Source of the DNA: Centroberyx gerrardi
Lineage: Eukaryota; Chordata; Actinopteri; Beryciformes; Berycidae
DNA length: 64,000 bases
Assembly (NCBI RefSeq): GCF_048128805.1
Contig: NC_136006.1
Location: 1,443,783 to 1,507,782 of the forward strand
Reading direction: 5' to 3'
A model generated the notes under the pieces. It saw only the letters and a list, made by a program, of their open reading frames with translations. It was not told where the DNA came from and ran no database searches. Below, in pieces: positions 34,430 to 45,616 of the stretch. The first letter of the stretch is position 1. Every line of letters begins with the position of its first letter. The position numbers and the translations under genes are program-made.

Positions 34430-37285
34430 GTGCTGAGATGACAGCGCACCGTCTCACAGTGCCCACTGTGACGACCCCCCTCTGTCTACTGGTCCTGCCT
34501 TGTGTTTTTTCCCTTTTCAGGAGGGGAGCTGGTGGACAGAGTTGGGGGATGCCCTGGGTTTTGTTTTGTTTTGTCTTTCCACATCACCCAACACCGCACA
34601 CCATACTTTCCACTCATCCATGCACCCCACTTCACCGCTGATGCTGCTGATCTACACATTCCATTATTTAGATGGTTGTGTTCAGTTATATTCTTTATAA
34701 TAAATTAATTTGGGCATTTTGAAGTTGTGCATGGTCTCCCTCATTGTTACCTCCTTGTGCCAGGATGTAACACAGCCAACTGGGGGCAGGTAAATAATGT
34801 ACATTGGAGAGTAGTACTGTGATGTACACAGTCCAATTGTATTCACATATATACTTTGGTTGAATTGTATGCACCTTGTATCTGTAAGAACCTGCACCTC
34901 AAGCTCGAGGTCATTTGGAGATGTGTTTCATAAAAGACATCAGTAGCACTTACATTACATTACATTACAGTAAACAAAGTACAGGGTAATATCTGATAAT
35001 AACTGATAATAGTACCTATTTATTATAATGTGTCATTTCTCAGTCAAATGCCAGTAATTTCTGGTGATAATGAGTAATTATTAGCATGACAACAGTAAGT
35101 TGTGTAATCATTACTGAATAGTTACTGTGTAATACCTTGGAAACATTTGTTTCCTGGCCCTTTATTCCTTCTTTCCTAAATGGAACTTCCATATTCTAGT
35201 TCAGAAGATGGATCAACTCAACAACAAGTCAACAACATGTTCAGTACATGCGGTGTTCATTGCGTTATAACACAGTGGTTCTGCTGCAGTGCTTATTTAA
35301 ACTATGACAGGGATAGCTCAAGCCAGAAACATTGCTAAACTTAAAACTAAAACTTAAAGTAACCAGATTCACTGATTAGTTTCACAGATTCACTGTCCAG
35401 TCTAGATTTGCAAACTTGAATAATTCTCTCTCTAAGATTAACTGTCCAACACCATTAGAATAACATGTAAATTCTATTTTAGGTCTATTTTTGTTTAAGA
35501 ACCAAAATGTAGTCAGATTTCTGTTCCACTTTCCCCAGTCCAAATAAAAGTTCTGCAACCAGTTTGTTGAGCAGTTATTGTTGAAAACAAGCATCCTGGG
35601 TGAGACGACTATGGGACATCTACAAAACCACATATAACCAGTCTTGTCTTTGCTACATTGACATATTAGCTAGCAGTTAACCTTGGTGGCCTTTACCTTC
35701 ATAGAATTATAAGCATTCTGGTTAAATCTAGGCTATACTCCTCTCAGACAAAATGACGAAACATCACGCCTTCTGACATTTATAGATCCTCTGTTTAAGG
35801 CAAGGTTTACTAGCCCAGTGTTGTGGGAAAATTGCAATGTTCTGGAGAAATTGTTCTAATTTTGCTCAAACCATTTGTGGTGTTAGGTTGCCATACTCTT
35901 CCCAAGTGCCTGCACTGTAAGGCAGGAGGTACTAGGAGCCTGAGTTTGAAAATTACAACAGAATGTTACGGATTACTCTTTAAACTAGTAATCACTAATC
36001 TCTAGTGGATTACATCTTGAATGTAAACTTTCCAAACGTGGATATGTGCTACATTGGCCTGGAAGTGCAAAGCATAACCACATTTCACAAAACAATTTAA
36101 CAAATTAGAAAACAATTAGCATTTCACAAAATAATTTTCATGTAAAAAACAAAAAACAAAACAGAAAACAAATAAAATGAAATAACAAATAAACTGCCTT
36201 CCATGTACACAGTAGGCCTACTTGTCAATAACTGACTGACTGACTGATTGACTGACTGCCGTGCAGGTTATATTTTAGATGTAGTACTAATAAACAGGAG
36301 AGGGACACACAGGACACAGACTGTCTCATAGAGACCATGATTTCTGAAGCTTTACTTCATTATGATTTATTAAAATTGTGCACCTTGTGTCTGATTTTAT
36401 GAGTGTATCCATATGGGACAAAAATATGAACAATGATGCTGTAATCTTCTGCCTTGTGTGTTTACCTAAAAACATTTGATGGGGCTTAAGACTGTGACTG
36501 GATTGAGAAAAATGATTAAATAAATAAAATACAGCAAACATTGAAATAAGAATAGAATACTTCTTTCTTAACCAATATTTCTTCCAGACAAAAAGTGCTA
36601 TTAGAGGCATACAATCTAACACCACATATTTCATAAAACTCAACAGTTGCTATCCTTCTCCATGCTCAGGCAGAGTGGGGTTTGCCAAGGCAGTTCCAAC
36701 TCTGGGCCCTTCAGCTGGGAGATGAACTCACTAACCACAAGGCTATCCTTCCCCCAATGAAAAGATCAAAAGCACATGGTCTTTATCTAAAACTGTAAGC
36801 CCTGTTTGAGAGAAAAGAAAGGACTAACTCTTAATATTTGTAACTTTTAAAATGTAAAGATGCCATACTTGCTGTGATATACATATGCAATGTCGAATTC
36901 ACAGCTTACATGAAACTGGGTTCTTGCCTAAAACATTTCATGGTGCTTGCAACTGTGATTTGGATAATGGAAACAACAAAACAGAAGAAAATGAATACAG
37001 CAATCAAAGAACGACTCCAATTAGAACACAATTATCTAACCAAAAGCTGAATAGGAGTTATATGAATTCAAAGGCAGAGCCAGTCCTGTAACTGAAAAGA
37101 CACAGGTTTGATATCTGCAGCCAATGTGTGTCCATATACAGCCATATACCTTGTCCAAGTGTCCTTGAGCAAGATACTGAACCTATAACAGTTCACTTAT
37201 TGTAGCAGCTATGGATAAGAGTGTCACCTAAATGGCCAAAATGTTAAAGGATAATTCCAGTTATGGAAATCTACAGTATATCTCT
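34430..37285. other. TAAR D downstream spacer, no gene recognised
   Basis: Copy of the class a TAAR 3' flank and spacer, with the tRNA-SINE-like segment (about 36665-36760, minus) and the fish SINE (about 37098-37245, plus). No gene recognised. Confidence 0.65.
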
Positions 37286-38489
37286 CTACAGTATGTTGGC
37301 CTCACAGGAGTCAGGCTGCAGTATCTGAAGTGTAACAATGAGTTTAATAGATTTTCTAAACCAGGGATAGAAAAAGGCATAGATCACAGGATTTAAACAG
37401 GAGTTAAAATAGAACAAGACCAAAAATGAAGCACTAGCCATGTTCTCCTGGCCTGCAAGAGAGACACAGAAATGTGGACAAAAACATATTAGAAACACAG
37501 CTATGACAATACCAAGAGTCCTGGCTGCTTTCCTCTCAGATTTCTTAGCAGTTACAGTCACTGAATGCTGGAGTGTGACAGCCACAATGTGGGATCGCAT
37601 GGCACGAGCCTGAGACACAGCCACCACAAATACTCTCATATACAGAACTATGATGACAGTAATGGGACCAATGAAGGTCACAACAAGGTCAACAGCTCCT
37701 GCAATGTAGTTAATAACAACCACACACTCTCCAACACAGGAATTATACCTGCCTGGTTCTCTCAGGTGATCATTTAGAATCAGACTGCCATAGAAAGCAG
37801 AACAGATCCAACACAGACAAATACAGATTTTAACTCTTCTGTGAGTGATTTTGGTGGGGTAACGCAAAGGGTCACAAATAGCCACATAGCGGTCGACTGA
37901 TATGAGCACCACATTTCCTACTGAGACAGAGATGATGGTAAAGACAACAAAGAAAGACAAAGCACACATGAAGTCACCCAGTAACCAGCAGGCCTCTGTG
38001 AACAGGATTTCAACTGGCATCAGGAAGCCTGCGAGGAGGTCTGAGACAGCCAGGGAGAGGAGGAGGAGGTTGGTGGGGGTGTGGAGCTGCCTGGAGTGAA
38101 ACAGGAGAATTATATTAATTAATGTAGTATCAGTAGTATATATCATCACTAGATGTGGTAGATATCAAGTATTATAAAAAATACAAAAGCATTGTTTAGC
38201 AACATCTTTCTGCTCATCAAAGGCCAAGATGTGACAGTACCTCTGTTCTAGTCTATCAGCCATTTCTTTTGATAGGTCTACCAGATTTATAAAGATTTGT
38301 ATATGACAAAATCAATGGCCACCTGTAGTGGGAGACGGAGATGATGACCAGCAGGTTGAGAGCCACAGTGAGAAGAGAGATGGAGGGCAGCAGAATGTAA
38401 ATGAGCATGGTCTCAGAGTGAGGCTTCCTGCAGGAAGTGTTGAGGAGCTGTGGAAAGCAGAGTTCACCTCCTTCCAGGGTCTCCATCAT
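37286..38489 (-). CDS. TAAR D: trace amine-associated receptor, two exons
   Basis: Exon 1 is 38489-38323 and exon 2 is 38090-37286, with a 232-bp phase-2 intron; the product is 323 residues, the shortest intact copy. The N-terminus lacks three residues relative to A, C and F (SCRKPHSETM). It has D190 at 5.42 (AVDLVVTFIGP), Val at 3.32, CFCP in TM6 and NSCLNPVIYAFFYPWF in TM7. Loop 2 is of the NDHLREPGRYNSCVGEC type shared with E, F and G. Loop 3 (AGQENMASASFLVLFYF) is like that of A. The 3' flank is class a (as A and B) and the 5' flank is class II (as E and F). The open frame extends upstream of exon 2 into the intron but has no TM1 there. Confidence 0.93.
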
Positions 38490-39035
38490 CAGAGAGAGAG
38501 GAGGAGAGGAGAAGCTGCTGAGGTCTGGCAGCTTTCTGACCAAAGCTCTCTATCATATAGCTGATTTATCTCTCTTTTCTTTTCCCTTTTTGCCCCCCCA
38601 CCCCCCCTCCCTCTCTCACAGAGACTGATGTCCCTCCGGCCCTCCCTTCCTCTGCATCATCTTCTTTCATCATCATCACCACTCTCTCTGCTGTCCTTTC
38701 TCTTCTCTTCCTCATGTGTCTTCTCCCCTTATCTCCTTTCCTCTCCCCTCCTTCCTTCCCAATCCCTCTGCTGTCTTATTTCTCTGTTGCGCCTACATTT
38801 TTCAGTCTTCCACCTCGTCACCTCTTTCCTCTTACTGACCTCTTCCTCCTCCAATGTAAGAGGTTGCTTTCAGTTTATTGTGGATGACAGAAAGCCTCTT
38901 CTCTCCAAAAATAGGGTTGGGGAGAGATATGATCAATGTTAAAATATAAAAAATAAAAAGTCTGTAGGTGTAGAATGTAGTTGATTGAGGTGCTGTGACT
39001 CTTTCCACACACTGTGAAAGAGGTATGACTCCATG
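38490..39035 (-). promoter_or_regulatory. TAAR D 5' flank, class II (putative promoter region)
   Basis: About 550 bp shared nearly unchanged with the regions upstream of TAAR E (44078-44626) and F (50730-51264). Landmark words are cctccaatgtaagaggttgc and gatgacagaaagcctctt. It ends at the solo LTR insertion site. A promoter role is inferred from position. Confidence 0.35.
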
Positions 39036-39039
39036 CAAG

Positions 39040-40362
39040 TGTAGTAGGAACACTTGTTTCAATATTAATGCAGTACTCCCTCTTAGTTCTCGACACACCC
39101 CCACAGCACTAGATTGACCCCTCCCTGGTCCAGCCCTCCAATTAGCTTGTCAGGGTATTTAAGGCAGCTGTGGCATCATGGCTGCTTTTCCTTTTCTCTG
39201 CCTGTTGGTTGCCATATTGGCCCCTCTTTGTGACTCTGAGGTAGGTGATGCAGTCATGAGGTTGTTTAAGGGTGGTTTTATGTACTCAATGACTGAGTTT
39301 TATTTTGTTTGTAATAGTCTCCTGTCTACCTGGTCGTACTGGTGTCTGCTGGCTGAGATTTGTGACTTAAGGTAGGTTTTCCAACTGTTTGTGCACCAAG
39401 CACATGTGAAGTGGTACTGCAACTGATCAATCTTATCTGCTATAGTTCCTGTCTGCCCTTGGGTGCTGTGGATTCTTACCACCCTGAGTCTGCGTAGCCA
39501 GCGCACATTTCGTCAAGGTACTGGTCACTGTAGTTAGGGGTAAGTAGGGTACGATAAATACCCGAGGTAATGGTTATTATAGTGTTATAGACCTGTTACT
39601 AATGTGCCTCTTGTATTGTAGGTCTCTATCAGCTGCTGTTTTGCCTCTATAGTTTTGTATTTACTGTGTATGTGTGTTGACTTGGTTGTTTTATCTTGTT
39701 GCCAGTTGTATCTGGTACTCTTAGTGTGAGCCAACTGGTTTGTTATTAATGACCTTTTTATGTTGTTCGAGTAATCTAGTATATCTGTTATCTCCTTATA
39801 GGGGAGCAGAGTGCTGGCTGGTTGGAGAGGCTAGACACCCTGGTGCGGTTCCCTTCACAAGTTTGTACTGGTAAAAGAGCACTGGGACACTGTTTTTCAC
39901 CTTTTTGCTGTGATTGCTGTTTTGCAGTGAATACACGTGTGGTAGGTAAGTGGTTGCACCCCTGGACACGCCCTCAGTTAGTCTGCCTCTCCATTGCTGG
40001 CCTCAGCCCACGCTCCCCTTCGTAAGTACTGGAAGTGTTTTAGTAAAAGAATTGCATTTGTTAGACATTAATTAAATTATTGTAATAAATATTTTGTTAC
40101 TTTCTTTCACATAGGTTTGATTCCTTTTTCATTTGTGTTTAACCCATCCTCTCCACAGACCCTTCCAGTCATTAATTATTCAATAAATTTGCATTTCTTT
40201 TGGAATCACGTCTCTGTCTTACTTTAGTTATCGAACTTGTGTAGCCTGTGTATGACCGAGGTATTAGTCCAGGTTCCTCAGTATACTTCCTGGGGTGAAA
40301 CTCCCCAGGTGGCGTTGTCGGGTTAGTTATATTCTGTTTGCTTATATCGCCACCCCGCCACA
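39040..40362. mobile_element. Solo LTR, 1323 bp, with target-site duplication
   Basis: The sequence begins TGTAGTAGGAACAC and ends CACCCCGCCACA (TG...CA). It is flanked by CAAG on both sides (39036-39039 and 40363-40366). The same locus without it reads ccatgcaagggttgcacaat at about 44618-44637, so the empty site is in this window. Inside are a TATA-like gtatttaagg near 39155 and an AATAAA near 40180, as expected of an LTR promoter and polyadenylation signal. No internal retroelement genes remain. A 4-base duplication fits Ty3/Gypsy-like or retroviral integrases. Confidence 0.85.
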
Positions 40363-40500
40363 CAAGGGTTGCACAATTAATTGTGTGTAATCATACATTC
40401 TGAAGGAATTTTATGCTCTGTGTTTTAATTACCAAACGTTTTCAACTTCATGGCCCACAAGCACAACAGTTTACTTTCCTGGTTTGTACTCTAGTTGTCC

Positions 40501-40560
40501 GTCCTTCCTTCCTTCCTTCCTTCCTTCCTTCCTTCCTTCCTTCCTTCCTTCCTTCCTTCC
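40501..40560. repeat. (TTCC)n microsatellite, short allele
   Basis: About 15 tandem TTCC units. The paralogous tract at 44757-44932 is three times longer. It gives a false Leu-Pro-Ser-Phe repeat open frame. Confidence 0.95.
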
Positions 40561-40766
40561 GGGGGAGTCATCTTTCCTTCTTTAGGCAGGGTTTCGGAGA
40601 GAGCGAGTCCTTTCTCTACAGCACAGCGGCAAGTTGTCTTCTGGTCCCACAGCTCTCTGTCTGGTCAGCTCTGAAACACAGCTTATATACACACCCTACA
40701 CTGATTACTCATGCATTTCAGCTGTGACTCCTGCCGCCTGCTCCAGTTCTGGAAACCTGTCAGCCC

Positions 40767-40936
40767 TTCGTCCAGTCTGGCGCCTCGTCAGTCAGCTGTC
40801 AAGCCTGGACTCCTCCACTCTCCAGGCCAGCCTCGTCCTCTTACCCTACCCTCTAATAAATCTTTATTTGGACTGTCCTGCTGCCTCCTGGTGTTGTGTC
40901 TCTGCCTTAGAGTCCGCCAACCTTAAACCCGTGACA
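40767..40936. mobile_element. LTR 3' tail fragment
   Basis: Nearly identical to the end of the 47470-47743 LTR (cgtccagtctggcgcctcg ... aataaatctttatttg ... aaacccgtgaca). It is 5'-truncated and runs directly into the TAAR exon-2 shard. Confidence 0.75.
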
Positions 40937-41001
40937 CACATGAGGTCACCCAGGAACCAGCAGGCCTCTATGAAGAGCATTTCAGTCGGTATCAGGAGGC
41001 C
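40937..41001 (-). pseudogene. TAAR exon-2 shard 1 (TM2 to TM3 start)
   Basis: 65 bases on the minus strand read GLLIPTEMLFIEACWFLGDLMC, the loop between TM2 and TM3 of the TAARs in this array. The LTR tail abuts it on one side, and on the other it joins the class a spacer text (tagagaccatga). No other receptor sequence remains, so it is non-functional. Confidence 0.8.
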
Positions 41002-42076
41002 ATATAGAGACCATGAATTTTGAAGATTTACTTCATTTTGATTTATTAAAATTGTGCACCTTATGCGTCTGATGAGTGTATCCATATGGGACAAACAATG
41101 AACAATGATGCTGTAATCTTCTGTCCTGTGTGTGTTTACCTACAAACATTTGATGGGGCTTAAGAATGTGACTGGATTGAGCAAAATGATTAAATAAATA
41201 ATATACAGCAAACATTGAAATAAGAATAGAATACTTCTTTCTTAACCAATACTTCTTCCAGACCAAAAGTGCTATTAGAGGCACAGGCTACAATCTAACA
41301 CCACATATTTCATAAAACTCAACAGTTGCTATCCTTCTCCACGTTCAGGCAGAGTGGGGTTTGCCAAGGCAGTTCCAACTCTGGGCCCTTCAGCTGGGAG
41401 ATGAACTCACTAACCCACTAGGCTATCCTGCCCCCAATGACAAGGTCAAAAGCACATGGTCTTTATCAGGGACATGCAGAGAGTTCTTCAGGTGCTCAAA
41501 TGAAAAAAGGGGCATCTACAGTGTCAAACAGTCTGTGGAATAATCTCTGTGTTTTAGGAGTGCAGCAATGCCGTCCTTTTACTTTACTCATCTGTTATAT
41601 TTGCTTCCATCTCTTGTCTTTCTGTCTCACTGTCCTCTTCTTTCTCCCCTCTCATCTCTCTGTATTTCCGTCTGCCTGTGCTACAAAAAAAAAAATGATC
41701 TTAGTGATTAATCCTCTATTATCTTATTATATTTCTATCATAATAGTACAAGCTGAAGACTCTAAACAAAATGTAACAATCTTCATTGGATAGATTTTAA
41801 GATAAAGTCACTAAATCATTTTTTTTTCTTGCACAGTGAATATGAAGGTAAGTTAGCTTGGCCACCGTCTGACTCCCCAGTCTGCCTCTCACCTAGCTGC
41901 CTTCCGCTTTACATTCTCTTTACTTTCGCCCTTCTTGCAGCCACTCACTATATAATATGTAAAATGAAAAAATAATGTTAGCAAACGAGAGAATCTGGGC
42001 TCCTGGGCTAAGAAAGTCACTGTTAGCAGCAACATCAAGCTAGCTAGAAATAGTCAATTTGGCCAAAGTTTCAATG
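41002..42076. other. Spacer in TAAR E module, no gene recognised
   Basis: Its first 440 bases match the class a flank (about 17868-18300), including the tRNA-SINE-like segment at about 41345-41440. The rest is shared only with the F module (about 48250-48905). No recognisable coding sequence. Confidence 0.6.
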
Positions 42077-42316
42077 GACCCTTTTCACAGCAGCCATTTT
42101 GATGTGTCATAGCAGGTAAACACAGGTGTAACTAATAACATTAATGATGGTTCCATTCCATTTAGGTGTTCCACAGCCATTCCAATGAGCCAGCATGCAC
42201 AATACTAGGGCCCTGGCACTGGAACACCTAAATGGAATGGAACCATTATTAATGTTATTAGTTACACCTGTGTTTACCTGCTATGACACGTCAAAATGGC
42301 TGCTGTGAAAAGGGTC
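42077..42316. mobile_element. Palindromic MITE, copy 1
   Basis: A 240-bp element with inverted arms of about 100 bases: gacccttttcacagcagcca...ggttccattccatttaggtg at the left, and its complement at the right, around a loop of about 45 bases (cagccattccaatgagcc...ctagggcc). It can fold into a near-perfect hairpin. No coding capacity. No target duplication was identified with confidence. Confidence 0.85.
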
Positions 42317-42867
42317 TATTAGCTACATTGATTCATTGACAGCCTAGCCTACATGCTAACAAATATTTGCAGGATATGTGATATATCGCCAGGTTTAACT
42401 AATGGCTGCAACTATATTTATTAAACTAACCAATACCTATCACTCTGTGATTCTGTTGATAGTGCAGCTCTGTCGGGCAATCTCATTTGTGTTTCGCATT
42501 TGCTCAAATAATTTTGCTCGCATTGCTACAATTTATTAACTATTCTGAAAAATGGCTAAAATAAAATAATACATAAAAAAAATAATAATAATAAGCCAAC
42601 ATAAATGCCAACATAAACAATGAAAACATAGCAGGTTACATGTAACACTAACAATGAACAACAGAGAGGGACACAGGTTGTTTTATAGACATCTTGGTTT
42701 CTAAAGATTCCTATCAAATACAGAATATACGATAATAGAACAGGAGCATTTTTTTTAATTTGTGCAGACTTCTGGCCTTTTGACTGATCAAAAAAAGAAA
42801 TAACATGGACAAAGACATTTTCTCCTGAACAGAAAAGGTCTCATTTAACTCTCTCCACAGCCTCTCT
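42317..42867. other. TAAR E proximal 3' flank, class b
   Basis: Non-coding, AT-rich. The part at about 42690-42867 shares words with the flank of TAAR C. No other feature recognised. Confidence 0.55.
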
Positions 42868-44077
42868 CTACAGTATGTTGGCCTCACAGGAGTCAGGCTG
42901 CAGTATCTGAAGTGTAACAATGAGTTTGATAGATTTTCTAAACCAGGGATAGAAAAAGACATAGATCACAGGGTTTAGACAGGAATTAATATAGACCAGA
43001 AAGACCAAAAGGGCCATGTTCTCCTGGACTGTGAGAGAGACACATTAATATGGACAAAAGCATATTAGAAACACAACAATGACAATACCAAGAGTCCTGG
43101 CTGCTTTCCTCTCAGATTTCTTAGCAGTTACAGTCGCTGAACGCTGGAGTGTGACAGCCACAATGTGGGATCGCATGGCACGAGCCTGAGACACAGCCAC
43201 CACAAATACTCTCATATACAGAACTATGATGACAGTAATGGGACCAATAATGGTGAAAACAAGGTCAACAGCTCCTGTAATGTTGTTAACAACAACCACA
43301 CACTCTCCAACACAGGAATTATACCTGCCTGGTTCTCTCAGGTGATCATTTAGAATCAGACTGCCATAGAAAGCAGCACAGACCCAACACAGACAAACAC
43401 AGATTTTAACTCTTCCCTGAGTGACTTTGGTGGGGTAACACAGAGGGTCACAAATAGCCACATAGCGGTCGACTGATATGAGCACCACATTTCCTACTGA
43501 GACAGAGATGATGGTAAAGACAACAAAGAAAGACAAAGCACACATGAAGTCACCCAGGAACCAGCAGGCCTCTGTATAGAACATTTCATTCGGCATCAGG
43601 AGGCCTGCGAGGAAGTCTGAGACAGCCAGGGAGAGGAGGAGGAGGTTGGTGGGGGTGTGGAGCTGCCTGGAGTGAACAGGAACATTATATTTATTAATAT
43701 TTGCAGTATCAGTAGTATATCTTATCACTAGATGTGGCAGATATCAAGTATTACAAAAAATACAAAAGCATTGTTTAGCAACTTCTTTCTTCTCATCAGA
43801 GGCCAAGATGTGACAGTACCTCTGTTATAGTCTATCAGGCATTTCTTTTGGTAAGTCTACCAGTTTTATAAAGATTTGTATATGACAAAATCTATGACCA
43901 CCTGTAGTGGGAGATGGAGATGATGACCAGCAGGTTGAGAGACACGGTGAGCAGAGAGATGGAGGACAGCAGAATGTAGAGGAGCATGGTCTCAGAGTGA
44001 GGACGCATCTGCTTCCTGCAGGAAGTGTTGAGGAGCTGTGGAAAGCAGAGTTCACCTCCTTCCAGGGTCTCCATCAT
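42868..44077 (-). pseudogene. TAAR E: receptor pseudogene with one nonsense codon
   Basis: Exon 1 is 44077-43902 and exon 2 is 43666-42868, with intact splice sites and the normal length of 325 codons. Codon 266, just after the TM6 proline, is TAA (43047-43045) where sister F has TAC. The predicted product stops after FLICFCPY and lacks the end of TM6, loop 3, TM7 and the tail. The sequence beyond the stop stays in frame through NSCLNP and YPWF to the normal TAG, so this is a recent, single lesion. Val is at 3.32 and Asp at 5.42. It is closest to TAAR F, differing at only a few residues (for example VVNNITGAVD against VVNYIAGAVD). Confidence 0.9.
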
Positions 44078-44626
44078 CAGAGAGAGAGGAGGAGAGGAGA
44101 AGCTGCTGAGGTCTGGCAGCTTTCTGACCAAAGCTCTCTATCATACAGCTGATTTATCTCTCTTTTCTTTTCCCTTTTTGCCCCCCCCCCCCCCCTCTCT
44201 CACAGAGACTGATGTCCCTCCGGCCCTCGCCTCCTCTGCATCATCTTCTTTCATCATCATCACCACTCTCTCTGCTGTCCTTTCTCTTCTCTTCCTCATG
44301 TGTCTTCTCCCTCCTTATCTCCTTTCCTCTCCCCTCCTTCCTTCCCAATCCCTCTGCTGTCTTATTTCTCTGTTGCTCCTACATTTTTCAGTCTTCCACC
44401 TCGTCACCTCTTTCCTCTTACTGACCTCTTCCTCCTCCAATGTAAGAGGTTGCTTTCAGTTTATTGTGGATGACAGAAAGCCTCTTCTCTCCAAAAATAG
44501 GGTTGGGGAGAGATATGATCAATGTTAAAATAAAAAAAATAAAAAAGTCTGTAGGTGTAGAATGTAGTTGATTGAGGTGCTGTGACTCTTTCCACACACT
44601 GTGAAAGAGGTATGACTCCATGCAAG
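44078..44626 (-). promoter_or_regulatory. TAAR E 5' flank, class II
   Basis: Near-identical to the upstream regions of D and F. It contains a run of 15 C bases near 44180-44194. Regulatory function is inferred only. Confidence 0.33.
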
Positions 44627-44756
44627 GGTTGCACAATTAATTGTGTGTAATCACACATTCTGAAGGAATTTTATGCTCTGTGCTTTAATTACCAAATGTT
44701 TTCAACTTCATGGCCCACAAGCACAACAGTTTACTTTCCTGGTTTGTACTCTAGTT

Positions 44757-44932
44757 GTCCGTCCGTCCGTCCGTCCTTCCGTCCGTCCTTCCTTCCTTCC
44801 TTCCTTCCTTCCTTCCTTCCTTCCTTCCTTCCTTCCTTCCTTCCTTCCTTCCTTCCTTCCTTCCTTCCTTCCTTCCTTCCTTCCTTCCTTCCTTCCTTCC
44901 TTCCTTCCTTCCTTCCTTCCTTCCTTCCTTCC
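44757..44932. repeat. (TTCC)n microsatellite, long allele
   Basis: About 176 bases, beginning with GTCC variants and then over 35 perfect TTCC units. It yields long false open frames in three frames on each strand (Leu-Pro-Ser-Phe or Lys-Glu-Gly-Arg repeats). Confidence 0.97.
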
Positions 44933-45099
44933 GGGGGAGTCATCTTTCCTTCCTTAGGCAGGGTTTCGGAGAGAGCGAGTCCTTTCTCTACAGCACAGCG
45001 GCAAGTTGTCTTCTGGTCCCACAGCTCTCTGTCTGGTCAGCTCTGAAACACAGCTTATATACACACCTACACTGATTACTCATGCATTTCAGCTGTGCC

Positions 45100-45616
45100 A
45101 CTACAATCCTCACCACCCTTCCTGGTGATTCAAGTCCACAGCAAACAGGTTGTCCAGAGAATCCACTCTACTGAATTTCACACATCATCCTACTATAAAA
45201 TGAGGAAAACTCTGTCTGCATCCATTTTTGCTCCTCAATGGGTTGGCCAATCAATCTGAAACTGCACATAGGCATTGAGCATTGGCATAGGCAGGGACTG
45301 ACGAAGCTGATTTTTCCATTTTCCCAAATTTACGCTGTTTATGCGCATTTTTGGCAAGTCTCCGCGGAGTTGTGGCGCGGTATGGACTAGTACTATAAAG
45401 CAAGGAATCTCTGTCCAGAAAGACGGTTTAAGAAATCCTAAACTATCCTGAATTCTGACTTGAGTGAGCTACATAACGGGAATTTTCAGTTCCAGAACAA
45501 CTGATTCAGATTTCAGTGATCGGGCTTGATCAACTCCGGATAGGTTGAGACTGAACTATGCGCGTTCATGGTGAACTTGTAAAGCCATCCTCAATCGAGG
45601 ACTAAAAATAGGATTA
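45100..45616. other. Sequence between module start and L2 LINE, no gene recognised
   Basis: No match to the E module beyond about 45098 and no recognisable protein. It may belong to the inserted repeat that brought in the L2 fragment. Confidence 0.5.

Larger units (their letters stand above)
32945..38320. repeat. Tandem segmental duplication unit 3 (left part)
   Basis: Third copy of the unit start, closely matching unit 2 through TAAR D exon 2. It shares with unit 2, against unit 1, the absence of the 1.38-kb insert and of about 95 bases near 34548. Past the D intron it changes to a different 5' flank class. Confidence 0.88.
40366..44626. repeat. Tandem module carrying TAAR E
   Basis: This stretch runs from agggttgcacaattaattgtg to the next occurrence of the same text at 44627. 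A third start lies at about 51266. The modules share a TTCC tract, LTR tail, TAAR shard, spacer, palindromic MITE, TAAR gene and class II 5' flank. Confidence 0.85.

Noticed and set aside
44673-45075. Long Leu-Pro-Ser-Phe and Lys-Glu-Gly-Arg repeat proteins
   Set aside because: Pure translation of the (TTCC)n microsatellite, in all frames.
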